Assembly (NCBI GenBank): GCA_003138365.1
Contig: PLFY01000133.1
Location: 15,294-79,293, forward strand
Length of the DNA: 64,000 nt
Origin: Acidobacteriaceae bacterium
GTDB lineage: Bacteria > Acidobacteriota > Terriglobia > Terriglobales > Acidobacteriaceae
Direction: 5' to 3'
The notes beneath the pieces are model-generated. The model saw only the letters and a program-made list of their open reading frames with translations. It did not search any database and was not told where the DNA came from. This document shows positions 1 through 9,262 of this stretch, in pieces. A program made the translations under genes and the position numbers. Numbering within the stretch: position 1 is the first letter of the stretch; every line of letters begins with the position of its first letter.

Positions 1-14
1 TGAAGTCGTGCCCT
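1..14. repeat. Partial dispersed repeat at window edge
   Basis: The first 14 bases are the exact reverse complement of 27220-27233, which is part of a hairpin repeat there. Only the end of the copy is inside the window. The rest of 15-123 holds no gene that I can support; it lies downstream of the permease gene on the minus strand. Confidence 0.5.
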
Positions 15-123
15 GACGCTTTTGCAGTCTCAATGGAGTTTTGCAAGAGGCTCCTTCCTCTCTCCTTTATGTACGGGCTGAGGCGCATACCCTCCATCCA
101 GACACGCGCTATTGGACGGGCTC

Positions 124-1509
124 TTAGTCCGTTGAGGAGGTAGCCATTCTGCGCCGTGCCAGTGGAGCAGCCGTGACCCAGTAGAGCACCGGGCCCAGCA
201 AGCCCACCGCGACCGAGAAGAGCAGCGCCGATGTAGTGCCGATGAGCTTTTCGTCGCGCGAGGCATAGAGCGCATAGCCGATCAACGCAGCCGGGCCCAG
301 GCCCAGCAAAGCTGCGGTAGTCAGATTGCCGGCTTTGAAGGGCCTCGCCAGATTGGGCTCACGAATCCGCAGGACAACGAGGGCCACGAACTCCAGCAGC
401 AAACTCGTGCCATATAAGATGAGGTCGATGGAGATGAGCCGTTCAAAGGGCAGTTTGAGCGCCATGGCCCAGGCCAGGCCGCAGAGCAGAACGCTCACCC
501 AGGGAACTCCGCGCTTGTTGCGCCGGGCAACCACGCGCGGCAACATACCGTCTTCGGCCATGGCCATGGGCAGGCGCGTATAACTCATGACCAGCGCGTT
601 GAACATGCCGACGCCCGAAATGGCGCCGCCGGCAACCACGGCCAACCCCAGCCCCGCTCCGACGAGTCCAGTGCCGCCGAGCGCCCTTGCGGCCGTGGTC
701 CAGTCGCCGGTCGAGAAGCTGTCCGCGGAGAGACCAGCCAGCGCCATGGCCGCCAGCGGCAAGATGTAGGTGATGGCCACCAGAATTGTGGATAGGATCA
801 TGGCGCGAGGATAGTTGCGCTGCGGATTCTCCACCTCCTGGGCCACGGTGGAGGCGTTGTCCCAGCCCATGTAGTTCCACATCGCCACCAGGACCGCTGT
901 CGAAAAACCGGATTCCGCACCAAGCCCCAGTCCAGTCCCCAAACCGGGCCCGCCCCATTGCACCTGGGGGTGCAGCGTAAGCCCGCGCCACAGCCCGAGA
1001 ATTACAAAGACCACGAAGGGCGCAAGCAGCAACGCGAACAGCCCCATCGAGTCCTCTCCCACTGCCGGCGCACCGCGCAGGTTCCACGCGCAGCAAAGCA
1101 CCACGACCGCCAGCGACCAGGCGTAGCCGTACCAACCAGCGGTGAGCCCAGGCGAGAACTTGCCCAGGTAAAGCACAAAGATGGCCGGATAAATGGCCAT
1201 GTCGAAGACGCTGGCCGAGAGCGAGAGCCACCCCTCCTGATAGCCCCAGAAGGTCCCCAGCGCACGCCGCACCCAGATGTAAAAGCCGCCCTCGGCAGGA
1301 ATGGCGCTGGCCAGTTCGCCGATCATCAGCGCCGTTGGCAGGGACCACAGAAGTGGCAAGACCAGCAGAATCGCGATGGCCTTCAGGAATCCGGCTCCTC
1401 CGAGAATGTCCTCAATACCATACGGGCCGCCTGAAACCATGAAATAGGTGGCGGCTACCAGCGGTAGAAAGCGCATCTTCCGGCGAGCAGGGTTGAGGGC
1501 AAGTGGCAT
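124..1509 (-). CDS. APC-family amino acid permease
   Basis: A 461-residue hydrophobic protein of the amino acid-polyamine-organocation superfamily, expected to sit in the inner membrane with about 12 helices and import or exchange amino acids. The first helix carries the unwound substrate-site motif MVSGGPYGIED (about residues 24-34), followed by the conserved ELASAIPAEGG and FYIWVRRALG stretch of the second and third helices. I start at the ATG at 1509 (MPLALNP) rather than 32 codons upstream, because the upstream part is basic and unlike a membrane-protein start. It is monocistronic and divergent from tRNA-Ser. The substrate cannot be read from the sequence. Confidence 0.9.
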   Translation of the reverse strand: MPLALNPARRKMRFLPLVAATYFMVSGGPYGIEDILGGAGFLKAIAILLVLPLLWSLPTALMIGELASAIPAEGGFYIWVRRALGTFWGYQEGWLSLSASVFDMAIYPAIFVLYLGKFSPGLTAGWYGYAWSLAVVVLCCAWNLRGAPAVGEDSMGLFALLLAPFVVFVILGLWRGLTLHPQVQWGGPGLGTGLGLGAESGFSTAVLVAMWNYMGWDNASTVAQEVENPQRNYPRAMILSTILVAITYILPLAAMALAGLSADSFSTGDWTTAARALGGTGLVGAGLGLAVVAGGAISGVGMFNALVMSYTRLPMAMAEDGMLPRVVARRNKRGVPWVSVLLCGLAWAMALKLPFERLISIDLILYGTSLLLEFVALVVLRIREPNLARPFKAGNLTTAALLGLGPAALIGYALYASRDEKLIGTTSALLFSVAVGLLGPVLYWVTAAPLARRRMATSSTD

Positions 1510-1597
1510 CACAAGCGAATCTAACAACCGTTGCCGCCCGCGGAAAGAGAAAAATGAGGGAGGGGAAACGATCCTGCCTCGCGCGCCGCGCCAGTCA

Positions 1598-1629
1598 TTG
1601 CGCACCCCAAGCGCATCATCCGGTATAAT
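1598..1629 (+). promoter_or_regulatory. Probable tRNA-Ser promoter
   Basis: A perfect -10 hexamer TATAAT (1624-1629) ends 13 bases before the tRNA. A TTGCGC (1598-1603) could be the -35, but the 20-base spacer is longer than the usual 17, so the -35 assignment is tentative. Confidence 0.5.
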
Positions 1630-1642
1630 CCCCTTGAGACCC

Positions 1643-1735
1643 GGAGAGATGGCCGAGCGGCTGAAGGCGGCGGTTTGCTAAACCGTTATAGGGTCAAAAG
1701 CTCTATCGGGGGTTCGAATCCCCCTCTCTCCGCCA
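1643..1735 (+). tRNA. tRNA-Ser (anticodon GCT), CCA encoded
   Basis: The acceptor arms GGAGAGA (1643-1649) and TCTCTCC (1725-1731) pair fully. The anticodon loop TTGCTAA gives anticodon GCT, reading AGC and AGU serine codons. A long variable arm follows the anticodon stem, as in class II tRNAs, and the T arm contains GGTTCGAATCC. Discriminator G1732 is followed by an encoded CCA. A recombinase remnant begins 88 bases downstream, so this tRNA is a plausible former integration site. Confidence 0.97.
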
Positions 1736-1823
1736 TCGATTTAAAATCAACGGCTTACAGCACCGGCTATATTCTCGCGAAAAGTCCGTTTTCCCGGTAT
1801 TAACCCTCTGGAGAGCGGAACAC

Positions 1824-2400
1824 ATGGCAAATCGCAAGGTTGCCCTGCTTCCGCGGGTCAAGACACTTCATCAGCAGCGCCCCTACCTCAAACCAGCACT
1901 GGCCGCGAACGGCAAGATTCGTCCGCACTGGGCCGTTTATAACAATCAGCCGACTCACTTCCCCAATGACGTCTGCTACCTCCGGTACGAACAGGGCAAA
2001 CGGCTGGTCTTGGAGCAGGTCGGCGCTGACTTGGCTGTGGCACAAGTCGAGTTGCTGCGGCGAACCATCTCGAAGGGAAGGCGCTCGGAAATGCTGTGAG
2101 GAGGCCGAGGCTCCTGTCTCGCGCGTCCGTCTGGGCTCGACGATGGAACTCGTACTTGGATGGTATAGGAGCCCGTGTTCACTCCGAACGGCAAAAGGGT
2201 ACGGAGATGTCCTGGAGCAGTTCCGCCAGCGCTGCCAGAAGGGCTACCTGGACGAAATGAGCCGCGCCGATCTGGTCGCGTTCATCGTGAAAAAGAAGGA
2301 GCGGGTGCTGAGTAGCCGCACCATTTTCAATCGAGTGTCCAATGTTTGGACACATTCCTCCGCGCGCATGGGCTACTGACGGAGCGTGATTTGGCCACGC
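1824..2400 (+). pseudogene. Tyrosine recombinase (integrase) remnant
   Basis: Broken 5' part of a phage-type integrase. Residues from 1824-2099 (MANRKVALLPRV..., then NGKIRPHWAVYN and CYLRYEQGKR) resemble the N-terminal arm of these enzymes. The reading then shifts frame at about 2100 and continues as FRQRCQKGYLDEMSRADL, typical of the SAM-like core-binding domain. At about 2345 it shifts again to [14 protein letters not shown] and ends. The catalytic domain with its Arg-His-Arg-Tyr residues is absent. Two frameshifts and the truncation make it non-functional. The position just after tRNA-Ser fits an old integration event. The interval 2401-2630 holds no gene and probably carries the promoter and leader of the chemosensory operon. 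Confidence 0.75.
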
Positions 2401-2630
2401 CCCAATTCGGGCCGAGAGTTCTGTTTCTGGACTCCTCTCATGAAGTGAGCGGTATTGACCGCTTTCCCCTTGCGACCGCTGAGCCGAAGGTTCCAACTAG
2501 ACTTCGTAACTTGCCATGCGCATCTCTCACCTCTACTTGCGCACAACACAAATTCCACCGATCCGCTGAATCCGGCCAAGGGCGAGCTTCGGATTACAAC
2601 GCAACTCGAAGAGCACGAAAGGAAAGGGAC

Positions 2631-4553
2631 ATGGCACTCGTCAAGAAAGTTGCCGTCCAGGCAACGTCCGCGTCAACGGAGGGGGGAAAGCCCTCGCTTG
2701 TAACCGCCCGCGAGGCGGAAGCGCAACGCAAAAAGGCGAGGACCCTCGCCAAACAACAGCAGGCTGCCGAGCGCATTGCCGCTGCCACGGGAGAGTTGGC
2801 CTCCGGCATCGCCGAAGCATCGTCGGCGGCCGAGGAGTTGAAGCGCGCCAGCGATCAGATCGCCACCGGCGCCGAGGAAGCCTCGAGCGCCGCGCAGGAG
2901 TCGCTGGCCGCGTTCCAGCAGGTGGGAGTCTCGATCACCCGGCAACTGCAGAACGCCGATCTCAGCGCCGGCAAGGGCGAGGCCTGCCAAACGTTGATCG
3001 CCCGAACCAGCGGGGACGTGGCCGGTCTGATTTCGAACGTTGGTGTGGCCGCGCAGCGCCAGGTCGATTCCGTGCGCATGGTGGTGGAACTGGAGAAGCA
3101 GGCCGCCACGATCGGCGACATCGTCAAGGCGGTGGCGCGCATCGCCGACCAGACCAACCTGCTGGCCTTGAATGCGGCCATCGAAGCCGCGCGGGCCGGC
3201 AAGCACGGCAAGGGCTTCGCGGTGGTTGCCGACGAGGTGCGCACGCTGGCCGAGACCTCGGAGAAGAGCGCAAAGCAGATTCAGGAACTGGTCGGGCAGA
3301 TTCAGGCGGATGTCAAGAAGATCGCCGAAGGCATCAATACGTCCGCCAAGACGATGGAAGAAGAGGTGGAAAAAGGCAAGATCATCACCGCCCAACTGGA
3401 GCAGATTCGCCTCGACGCCATTGAGATCGTCAAGGGCATCCGCGAAATTGCGGTGAACGCCGGGCAGTCGAATGTGGCTGCAGGGCAGGCCCTCAAGGGT
3501 TCGCAGAGCATCGCGGCCGCTGCCGAGGAGCAGTCCTCCGCGGCCGAAGAGTCGGGCAAGACGGTGGCCGAGCAGGCCCAGGCGCTGGCCGAGTGCGAAC
3601 AGGCCGCCCAGGCCCTGTCGGAGCTGGCCGAAGATCTGAAGAACTCGACCGACGTGGCCAAGAGCGCAGAGCAGGTGGCTTCCTCGTCCGAGGAGTTGTC
3701 TTCGGCAGTGCAGGAGATCAATCGCTCCAGCGCCCAGATCATGACCGCGCTGGGTCAGATTCGCAAGGGCGCCGAGGTGCAGTCGTCTGCTTCCGAGGAG
3801 TCCGCGGCAGCCACCAACCAGATCGAGAAGGGGTTGGAAGTTGCGCAGAAGCGGGCCACAGCGAGTGCCGAGAAGGTGGTGGCGATCAAGAATCTGCTCG
3901 GCGAGAACAAGACCGCAGTCAATGGGCTGATCAACGGCCTATCCAGCTCTGCGGACGCCTCCCGCTCCAGCATCAAGCAGATGAACGACCTCGAGCTGGT
4001 GTCCCGGCGTATCGACAAGATCGTCGAGGCTATCAGCACGGTGTCGATTCAGACCAACATGCTGGCCGTCAATGGAGCCATTGAAGCCGCGCGGGCAGGA
4101 GAGTTTGGCAAGGGCTTCGTGGTGGTGGCCACCGACATCCGCAACCTGGCCCACGACTCGGCCGAGAACGCGGACCGCATCAAGGATCTGGTGAAGGCGG
4201 TGCAGGATCAGATCGGGGTTGTGGGCCGCGACCTGAACGAGATTGTGGCCTCGGCCGTCAGCGAGGTGGAGAAGGCCAAGAGCACAACCACCGATCTGGT
4301 TTCCATTGAGGCCGACATCCTGGTCGTCGAAAAGGGCTGTCAGGAGATTCTTTCCGCGTCGGAAGAGATTGCCGCCGCATTGGGCCAGGTGAAGAAGGGC
4401 ATCGAGCAGATCTCCGCCGCCGCAACCGAGGCCGACAAGGCAGCAACCGAAGCCTCCAGCGCCGCGCAGCAGCAGTCCAAGGGCGCCGAAGACCTGGCCG
4501 CAGCCATCGAAGAAATCGCTTCGCTGGCCGACGAACTGCAGAGCGCAGCGTAA
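2631..4553 (+). CDS. Soluble methyl-accepting chemotaxis protein with two signalling domains
   Basis: A 640-residue, Ala/Glu/Ser-rich, coiled-coil protein. Two receptor signalling tips are visible: one begins near residue 171 ([17 protein letters not shown]), the second near residue 471 ([17 protein letters not shown]), exactly 300 residues apart. No transmembrane segment, HAMP or ligand-binding domain is present, so the protein should be cytosolic and partner-regulated. Tips of this kind bind CheA and CheW, and flanking Glu/Gln-rich helices are methylated by CheR and demethylated by CheB. The ATG at 2631 follows AGGAAAGGGA; in-frame ATGs further upstream fall in the integrase remnant and lack this site. 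First gene of an eight-gene operon. Confidence 0.93.
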   Translation: MALVKKVAVQATSASTEGGKPSLVTAREAEAQRKKARTLAKQQQAAERIAAATGELASGIAEASSAAEELKRASDQIATGAEEASSAAQESLAAFQQVGVSITRQLQNADLSAGKGEACQTLIARTSGDVAGLISNVGVAAQRQVDSVRMVVELEKQAATIGDIVKAVARIADQTNLLALNAAIEAARAGKHGKGFAVVADEVRTLAETSEKSAKQIQELVGQIQADVKKIAEGINTSAKTMEEEVEKGKIITAQLEQIRLDAIEIVKGIREIAVNAGQSNVAAGQALKGSQSIAAAAEEQSSAAEESGKTVAEQAQALAECEQAAQALSELAEDLKNSTDVAKSAEQVASSSEELSSAVQEINRSSAQIMTALGQIRKGAEVQSSASEESAAATNQIEKGLEVAQKRATASAEKVVAIKNLLGENKTAVNGLINGLSSSADASRSSIKQMNDLELVSRRIDKIVEAISTVSIQTNMLAVNGAIEAARAGEFGKGFVVVATDIRNLAHDSAENADRIKDLVKAVQDQIGVVGRDLNEIVASAVSEVEKAKSTTTDLVSIEADILVVEKGCQEILSASEEIAAALGQVKKGIEQISAAATEADKAATEASSAAQQQSKGAEDLAAAIEEIASLADELQSAA

Positions 4554-4565
4554 GGGAGCGCGACC

Positions 4566-6230
4566 ATGACGACAAGAGCATCGAAGCACAATAATGGCGG
4601 CACGCTGGTCGAGGAGCCGATTCTCGATCAGGGCGCTCCCGACAATCAGCCGGATGAGGCGGCGAGCGAAGTCCGCTACGCCGCGGCGCCCGCCTCGAAT
4701 CCACAACAGAATCTACAACAGGGCCCACAAAAGGGCACGCAACAGGGGACACAGCAGTTTGTGACCTTCATCGCCGGCGACGAGGTCTTCGCGGCCGACA
4801 TGACGCCAGTGAAGGAGATCATTCGAGTTCCCGAAGTGGTGCGGGTGCCGCTGGCGCCGGCCGCTCTTGAGGGTCTTGCCAACCTGCGCGGCAAGGTTCT
4901 GCCCATCATCAGCCTGCGCCGTCTCTTCGGGTTTGAAGAGCTGGCCCACGACGACTCGACGCGAGCTCTGGTGGTGGACGTCGGCCAGCCGCTGGGTTTC
5001 GTGGTCGACCGTGTCTCGAGCGTGGTGGGCGTCGACGCCGGTCACATTGAAGACGTAGGCTCCCTGCGCACCACGGTGAATACCGAGGTGCTTTCCAGCC
5101 TCATCAAGGATGTGGGCGGCCACGCCATGATCATGGTGCTGGACTTTGCCAAGCTGATCGAGCGGGAGTTCTCGCAGATTGCGGCCATCACAAAAAACAC
5201 CGGCGTTGCGGGCACGGCGCAGGCCGGCGTGCAAGCCGACGAAGAAGACCTGAGCGATGAACTGCAACTGGTCAGCTTCGACGTCGACGGGCAGGAGTAC
5301 GCCATCGCAATCGAGGACGTGCAGGAGATTGTGCAGGTGCCGGAGGCGGTCATCCACGTGCCGCACTCGGAGTCGCATGTGCTGGGCGTGATGACCTTGC
5401 GCAGCCGCCTGCTGCCGCTGGTGAACCTGCGCGCCATGTTCGCCCTGCCCTACCGCGAGCTGGACGAGAAGAGCCGCATCGTTGTGCTCACCCTGGGCGG
5501 CGTCTCGGTGGGTGTGGTGGTGGATGCGGTCAGCGAGGTGCTGCGCGTCTCGAAGTCCGGAGTCGATCCGCTTCCCGCGATGCTGGCCCGCGAAGGAAAC
5601 CTGGCCGAGGTGACCTCCATCTGCCGTCTGGACAATGGCAAGCGCCTGGTGTCGATCGTCACCGCGCGCAATCTCTTCGGTCATTCGGTCATCAAGGAGG
5701 CATTGAGCGCTGTGAACGAAAGTGAACTGGAAGAGGGCCAGCAAACCAAAGAAGCGGACGACAACCTGGACGACGATGAACAGGTGGTCATCTTCCGCCT
5801 GGACAAGGAGGAGTTCGGCGCGCCCATCGCCAGCGTGCAGGAGATTGTGCGGGTTCCGGAAGAGTTGATCCGCGTTCCCAAGGCGCCTTCGTTCGTCGAG
5901 GGGGTCATCAATCTGCGCGGAACCGTGCTGCCGGTGATCGATCTCCGCCTGCGGCTGGGCCTGAACCAGGTAGAGCGCAGCGATCGCCAGCGGATCATGG
6001 TGTTTCTCATCTCCGATGTGCGCACCGGATTCATCGTCGATCAGGTGGCTGAGGTGTTGAAGATTCCCAAGGCAGCCATCGAACCTGCGCCGCAACTGTC
6101 CAGCGATCAGGTCAGGCTGCTCAGCCGCATGGCCAATCTCGAAAAGCAGAAGCGCATGGTGCAACTGATCGATCCACCTCACTTGATGGAGAAGGGTGAG
6201 CTGGTTGCGCTCGCCGCAGTTACGGGATAA
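4566..6230 (+). CDS. cheW: Triple-domain CheW coupling protein
   Basis: 554 residues with three consecutive CheW domains, at about 64-205, 232-375 and 405-545. Each has the recognisable core: VKEIIRVPEVVRVP/NLRGKVLPIISLR, VQEIVQVPEAVIHVP/TLRSRLLPLVNLR and VQEIVRVPEELIRVP/NLRGTVLPVIDLR. CheW links the receptor tip to the kinase CheA in cytoplasmic arrays. Ordinary CheW is a single domain of about 160 residues, so this is a three-fold fusion behind a Gln/Ala-rich N-terminus of about 60 residues. It begins 12 bases after the MCP stop and is followed 4 bases later by cheB. Three docking units may match a receptor with two tips plus the CheA regulatory domain; that is inference. Confidence 0.95.
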   Translation: MTTRASKHNNGGTLVEEPILDQGAPDNQPDEAASEVRYAAAPASNPQQNLQQGPQKGTQQGTQQFVTFIAGDEVFAADMTPVKEIIRVPEVVRVPLAPAALEGLANLRGKVLPIISLRRLFGFEELAHDDSTRALVVDVGQPLGFVVDRVSSVVGVDAGHIEDVGSLRTTVNTEVLSSLIKDVGGHAMIMVLDFAKLIEREFSQIAAITKNTGVAGTAQAGVQADEEDLSDELQLVSFDVDGQEYAIAIEDVQEIVQVPEAVIHVPHSESHVLGVMTLRSRLLPLVNLRAMFALPYRELDEKSRIVVLTLGGVSVGVVVDAVSEVLRVSKSGVDPLPAMLAREGNLAEVTSICRLDNGKRLVSIVTARNLFGHSVIKEALSAVNESELEEGQQTKEADDNLDDDEQVVIFRLDKEEFGAPIASVQEIVRVPEELIRVPKAPSFVEGVINLRGTVLPVIDLRLRLGLNQVERSDRQRIMVFLISDVRTGFIVDQVAEVLKIPKAAIEPAPQLSSDQVRLLSRMANLEKQKRMVQLIDPPHLMEKGELVALAAVTG

Positions 6231-6234
6231 GCCA

Positions 6235-7308
6235 ATGATCAAGCTGCTGATTGTCGACGACTCGGCGCTGATGCGCCGCCAGTTGATGGTCCTGTTTCAG
6301 GCAGAGGGAGACTTCGAGGTTCGTCAGGCCAGAAACGGCGACGAAGCGGTGAGGGAAAACCGGGAATTCGAGCCGCATGTTGTGACGTTGGACATCAACA
6401 TGCCGGAGATGGACGGATTGACCGCGCTTTCTCTCATCATGGCCGAGAGGCCCGTCGCTGTGGTCATGGTCTCCTCGCTCACCAACGAGGGGGCTCTGGC
6501 GACGTTTGAAGCTCTGAATCTGGGCGCGGTGGATTTTGTTGCCAAGCCGGGCGGAACGATTTCGCTTTCCATCGACAAGATCGCCGCGGAACTGGTATCG
6601 AAGGTGCGCAGCGCGGCGCGGGCACGGCCGAGGAACAGAGTATCGACCGCTGGCGCGTTGGCCAGGCGCATGCAGGAGGAGCGCAAGAAGGCTTCTCAGG
6701 CCTCTGCCGCGTTGGCCGCGCCCAGAGGAACCAGCGACGGCTTGGTGGTGATGGGCGCATCCACGGGCGGTCCGCGCGCCTTGGAGATTGTCTTATCGGG
6801 GTTGGCGGCGAACTTCCCCTGGCCGGTGCTGGTGGCGCAGCACATGCCTGGGGCGTTCACCAGGGCCTTCGCCGACCGGCTGGATCAGTTGTGCGCTTTG
6901 CAGGTCGTGGAGGCGGGCTCTGCCCTGGCGATCGAGGCCGGGAAGATCTACATCGGCAGGGGTGGGGCGGACATGGTGCTGGCCAACCGCGCCGGCAGGC
7001 TGACCGTTCTGCCCACGCCGGAGAATTCGAACTACCTGTGGCACCCGTCGGTCGAGTTGCTGGGCCGGTCGGTGCTTGAACACTACGATCCGAGGCGGGT
7101 CACGGCGGTGCTGATGACCGGGATGGGCTACGACGGTTCGGATGCGTTTTCCGAGATCAAGAAGCGCGGCGGCCGCACCATTGCCGAATCGGAAGAATCG
7201 GCTGTGGTTTACGGAATGCCGGCCGAGTTGGTCGGCAAGGGTGGCGCAAGCCTGGTGCTTGCCATTGAAAAGATCGCCGCGCAGGTCTCCGCCTGGGCCG
7301 GCCGGTAA
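6235..7308 (+). CDS. cheB: CheB protein-glutamate methylesterase
   Basis: 357 residues: receiver domain (about 1-120) with acidic pair D8/D9 and phospho-acceptor D53, then a linker and the methylesterase/deamidase domain. The catalytic Ser-His-Asp triad is visible as S176 (GASTGG), H203 (QHMPG) and D300 (GMGYDG). When phosphorylated by CheA it removes methyl groups from receptor glutamates. The start at 6235 gives MIKLLIVDD and lies 4 bases after the CheW stop. An upstream in-frame ATG inside the CheW gene is less likely because the receiver domain begins directly at this Met. Confidence 0.96.
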   Translation: MIKLLIVDDSALMRRQLMVLFQAEGDFEVRQARNGDEAVRENREFEPHVVTLDINMPEMDGLTALSLIMAERPVAVVMVSSLTNEGALATFEALNLGAVDFVAKPGGTISLSIDKIAAELVSKVRSAARARPRNRVSTAGALARRMQEERKKASQASAALAAPRGTSDGLVVMGASTGGPRALEIVLSGLAANFPWPVLVAQHMPGAFTRAFADRLDQLCALQVVEAGSALAIEAGKIYIGRGGADMVLANRAGRLTVLPTPENSNYLWHPSVELLGRSVLEHYDPRRVTAVLMTGMGYDGSDAFSEIKKRGGRTIAESEESAVVYGMPAELVGKGGASLVLAIEKIAAQVSAWAGR

Positions 7309-7364
7309 GAAAAAAAGGGCGGCTGCGCAGGAGATCATCTGGGCCGGCCAGTCAGGAATGAACG

Positions 7365-8003
7365 ATGGGTCTGGTTAAAGGGAAAGCTGCGCAACCTGCC
7401 GGGAACACCACGTCCAAACCGGCCAGTTGCGAGGAGTTGGCGGCTGGGCTGGAAAGCGCCGATGCGGCAGTTCGCCGCCACGCCGCCAGGGAGATTCCAG
7501 CCTGCGCGGATGCCGGCGCCGCGCTGGTCAGCCGGCTGAAACGCGAGGAGGAGATCGCGGTGCGAGCGGCGATTCTGACCGCGTTGATTCGGCTCGACGA
7601 TCCAGTAGCAACAGCGGGGTTGGCCGACTGCCTGCGCAGCGAGGACGTGGCCCTGCGCAACGAAGCCATTGAGGCCCTCAAGGAGCTGGCCTCGAGCGGC
7701 GACCGGGCCGGCGCTGTGCCGCCGGTTCTCGCCTCCTTGCTGGCCGATCCCGATCCCGATGTGCGCATCTTTGCCGTCAATGTCATGGAGTCGGCGCCGC
7801 ATCCGGATGTGGAGAGTTGGCTGATCGAAGCGATCGAGCGCGACTCGCACGTCAACGTTTGCGCCACTGCGGTGGACCTGTTGTGCGAGGTGGGCACGGA
7901 GGCGGCCATCGATCCGCTCGTCCGGCTCAAGGCTCGCTTTGCCTCTGAACCGTATATTCAATTTGCCGCCGGCCTGGCGTTGAAACGCATTCGTGAAATC
8001 TGA
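7365..8003 (+). CDS. HEAT-repeat protein of the chemosensory operon
   Basis: A 212-residue protein made largely of HEAT-like helical repeats from about residue 20 to the end, seen as recurring patterns such as AVRRHAAREI, AVRAAILTALIRL, ALRNEAIEALKEL and DVRIFAVNVMESA. There is no signal peptide or membrane segment. HEAT repeats make curved scaffolds for protein-protein contacts, so this is probably an adaptor for the receptor, CheB or CheR. It is encoded between cheB (56-base gap) and cheR (6-base gap). I recall HEAT proteins in some non-flagellar chemosensory clusters, but the exact role is unknown. Confidence 0.85.
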   Translation: MGLVKGKAAQPAGNTTSKPASCEELAAGLESADAAVRRHAAREIPACADAGAALVSRLKREEEIAVRAAILTALIRLDDPVATAGLADCLRSEDVALRNEAIEALKELASSGDRAGAVPPVLASLLADPDPDVRIFAVNVMESAPHPDVESWLIEAIERDSHVNVCATAVDLLCEVGTEAAIDPLVRLKARFASEPYIQFAAGLALKRIREI

Positions 8004-8009
8004 TCTCCC

Positions 8010-8876
8010 ATGAGCGCATTTACGCCACAACCAGATCCCGGCCACGGCATCAGCAGCGAGGATTTCCTCAAGTTTCGGGAGTTCTTCTATCGCCGGACCG
8101 GCATCAGCTTCGAGGCCTCCAAGCGCTATTTTGTTGACAAGCGCCTGGCCGAGCGCATCGAGTCCACCGGCACGGGAAACTTTCGCGGCTACTTCACCCT
8201 GCTGCGTTTTCAGGCATCGGGCGAGGAGTTGCAACTGCTCACCAACTCCATGACTGTGAACGAAACCTATTTTCTGCGCGAGGAGTATCAGTTTCAATGC
8301 CTGGTCGATTCCATCCTTCCGGAGATCGTCAAGCACAAAGACGGCTCCGATCCGATTCGCATCTGGTGCATTCCATCTTCTTCGGGCGAAGAACCCTATT
8401 CGATCGCCATGTACCTGCTTGAAAAATGGCCCCAGATCAACGAATGGGATGTGGAGATCATCTCCTCGGACATCGACACCAGCATCCTGCGCCGCGCCCG
8501 GCAAGGCCGCTATTCGGTTCGCTCGGTGCAGTATGTGCCGGCGCGCTGGCTGGCAAAGTATTTCAAAGGCATCGGCGACGAGTACCAGCTCTCGGACGAT
8601 CTGTGCCAGGCGGTCGAGTTCACCCGCGTCAATCTCTCCGAGCCCGGCGACACCGCCAACTACCGCAACTTCGACGTCATCTTCTGCCGCAACCTGCTCA
8701 TCTATTTCGACGACCTGTCGCGCAAGACCGCGACGGACACATTTTACGAAGCCCTCAATCCAGGCGGCTTTATCTGCCTGGGTCATTCCGAATCCATGAG
8801 CCGCATCTCGTCCTTGTTCAAGGTGCGCAAGTTTCCGGAAGCGATCGTTTATCAGAAAACACTGGAGGCGCGATGA
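8010..8876 (+). CDS. cheR: CheR protein-glutamate O-methyltransferase
   Basis: 288 residues with the normal two-part CheR layout: an all-helical N-terminal domain (about 15-75, including FYRRTGISF and LTNSMTVNETYFLRE) and a SAM-dependent methyltransferase domain with WCIPSSSGEEPYSIAM at the cofactor site and FDVIFCRNLLIYFD further on. It transfers methyl groups from S-adenosylmethionine to receptor glutamates, opposing CheB. No C-terminal TPR extension is present, unlike FrzF of Myxococcus. The stop overlaps the cheY start by four bases, indicating translational coupling. Confidence 0.96.
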   Translation: MSAFTPQPDPGHGISSEDFLKFREFFYRRTGISFEASKRYFVDKRLAERIESTGTGNFRGYFTLLRFQASGEELQLLTNSMTVNETYFLREEYQFQCLVDSILPEIVKHKDGSDPIRIWCIPSSSGEEPYSIAMYLLEKWPQINEWDVEIISSDIDTSILRRARQGRYSVRSVQYVPARWLAKYFKGIGDEYQLSDDLCQAVEFTRVNLSEPGDTANYRNFDVIFCRNLLIYFDDLSRKTATDTFYEALNPGGFICLGHSESMSRISSLFKVRKFPEAIVYQKTLEAR

Positions 8877-9262
8877 AACGCGGCCTGGTTGTGAAACGCA
8901 TCCTCATCGTCGACGATGCCGCCACCGTGCGCATGTATCACCGCGGCATTCTGGAGTCCGCCGGTTACACGGTGGACGAGGCGCTGAACGGGATCGAGGC
9001 GCTGGAGAAGGCGCTTGAAACCCCTTTCGACCTGCTGCTGGTGGACATCAACATGCCCAGGCTCGACGGTTTTGGCTTCCTCAAAGAGCTGCGCCGCCAA
9101 CCGATGCCGCAGCCGCCGGCCATCATGGTCTCGACTGAAGCTGAAGCCCGAGACGAAGTGGCTGCCTACCGCGCCGGAGCCAGTTGCTATCTGCTCAAGC
9201 CAGTGCGGCCCTCGCAGTTATTGGCCCATGCCCGGCTGATGCTTGGGGAGGCAAACAAATGA
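8873..9262 (+). CDS. cheY: CheY-type single-domain response regulator
   Basis: 129 residues, a stand-alone receiver domain. All hallmark residues are present: acidic pair D14/D15, phospho-acceptor D58 in LLLVDINMPRLDG, T88 and K109 (LLKPVRP). It has no output domain, so after phosphorylation by CheA it should act by binding a target protein. That target is not a flagellar motor encoded nearby. The gene overlaps both neighbours by ATGA, and a frame-shifted reading of cheR upstream is not part of it. Confidence 0.94.
   Translation: MKRGLVVKRILIVDDAATVRMYHRGILESAGYTVDEALNGIEALEKALETPFDLLLVDINMPRLDGFGFLKELRRQPMPQPPAIMVSTEAEARDEVAAYRAGASCYLLKPVRPSQLLAHARLMLGEANK

Noticed and set aside
1643-1735. 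attL/attR pair around the tRNA-Ser
   Set aside because: I did not find a second copy of the tRNA 3' end inside the window; a genome search is needed.
2346-2630. Longer N-terminus for the chemoreceptor
   Set aside because: The upstream part begins with integrase sequence in the same frame and lacks an SD; the SD-supported ATG is at 2631.
4713-6242. Long minus-strand open frame opposite cheW
   Set aside because: His/Gln-rich composition and full overlap with a clear CheW gene; a shadow frame caused by high GC.
7335-8786. Long minus-strand open frame across the HEAT-repeat and cheR genes
   Set aside because: No family pattern; the opposite strand carries two well-supported genes.
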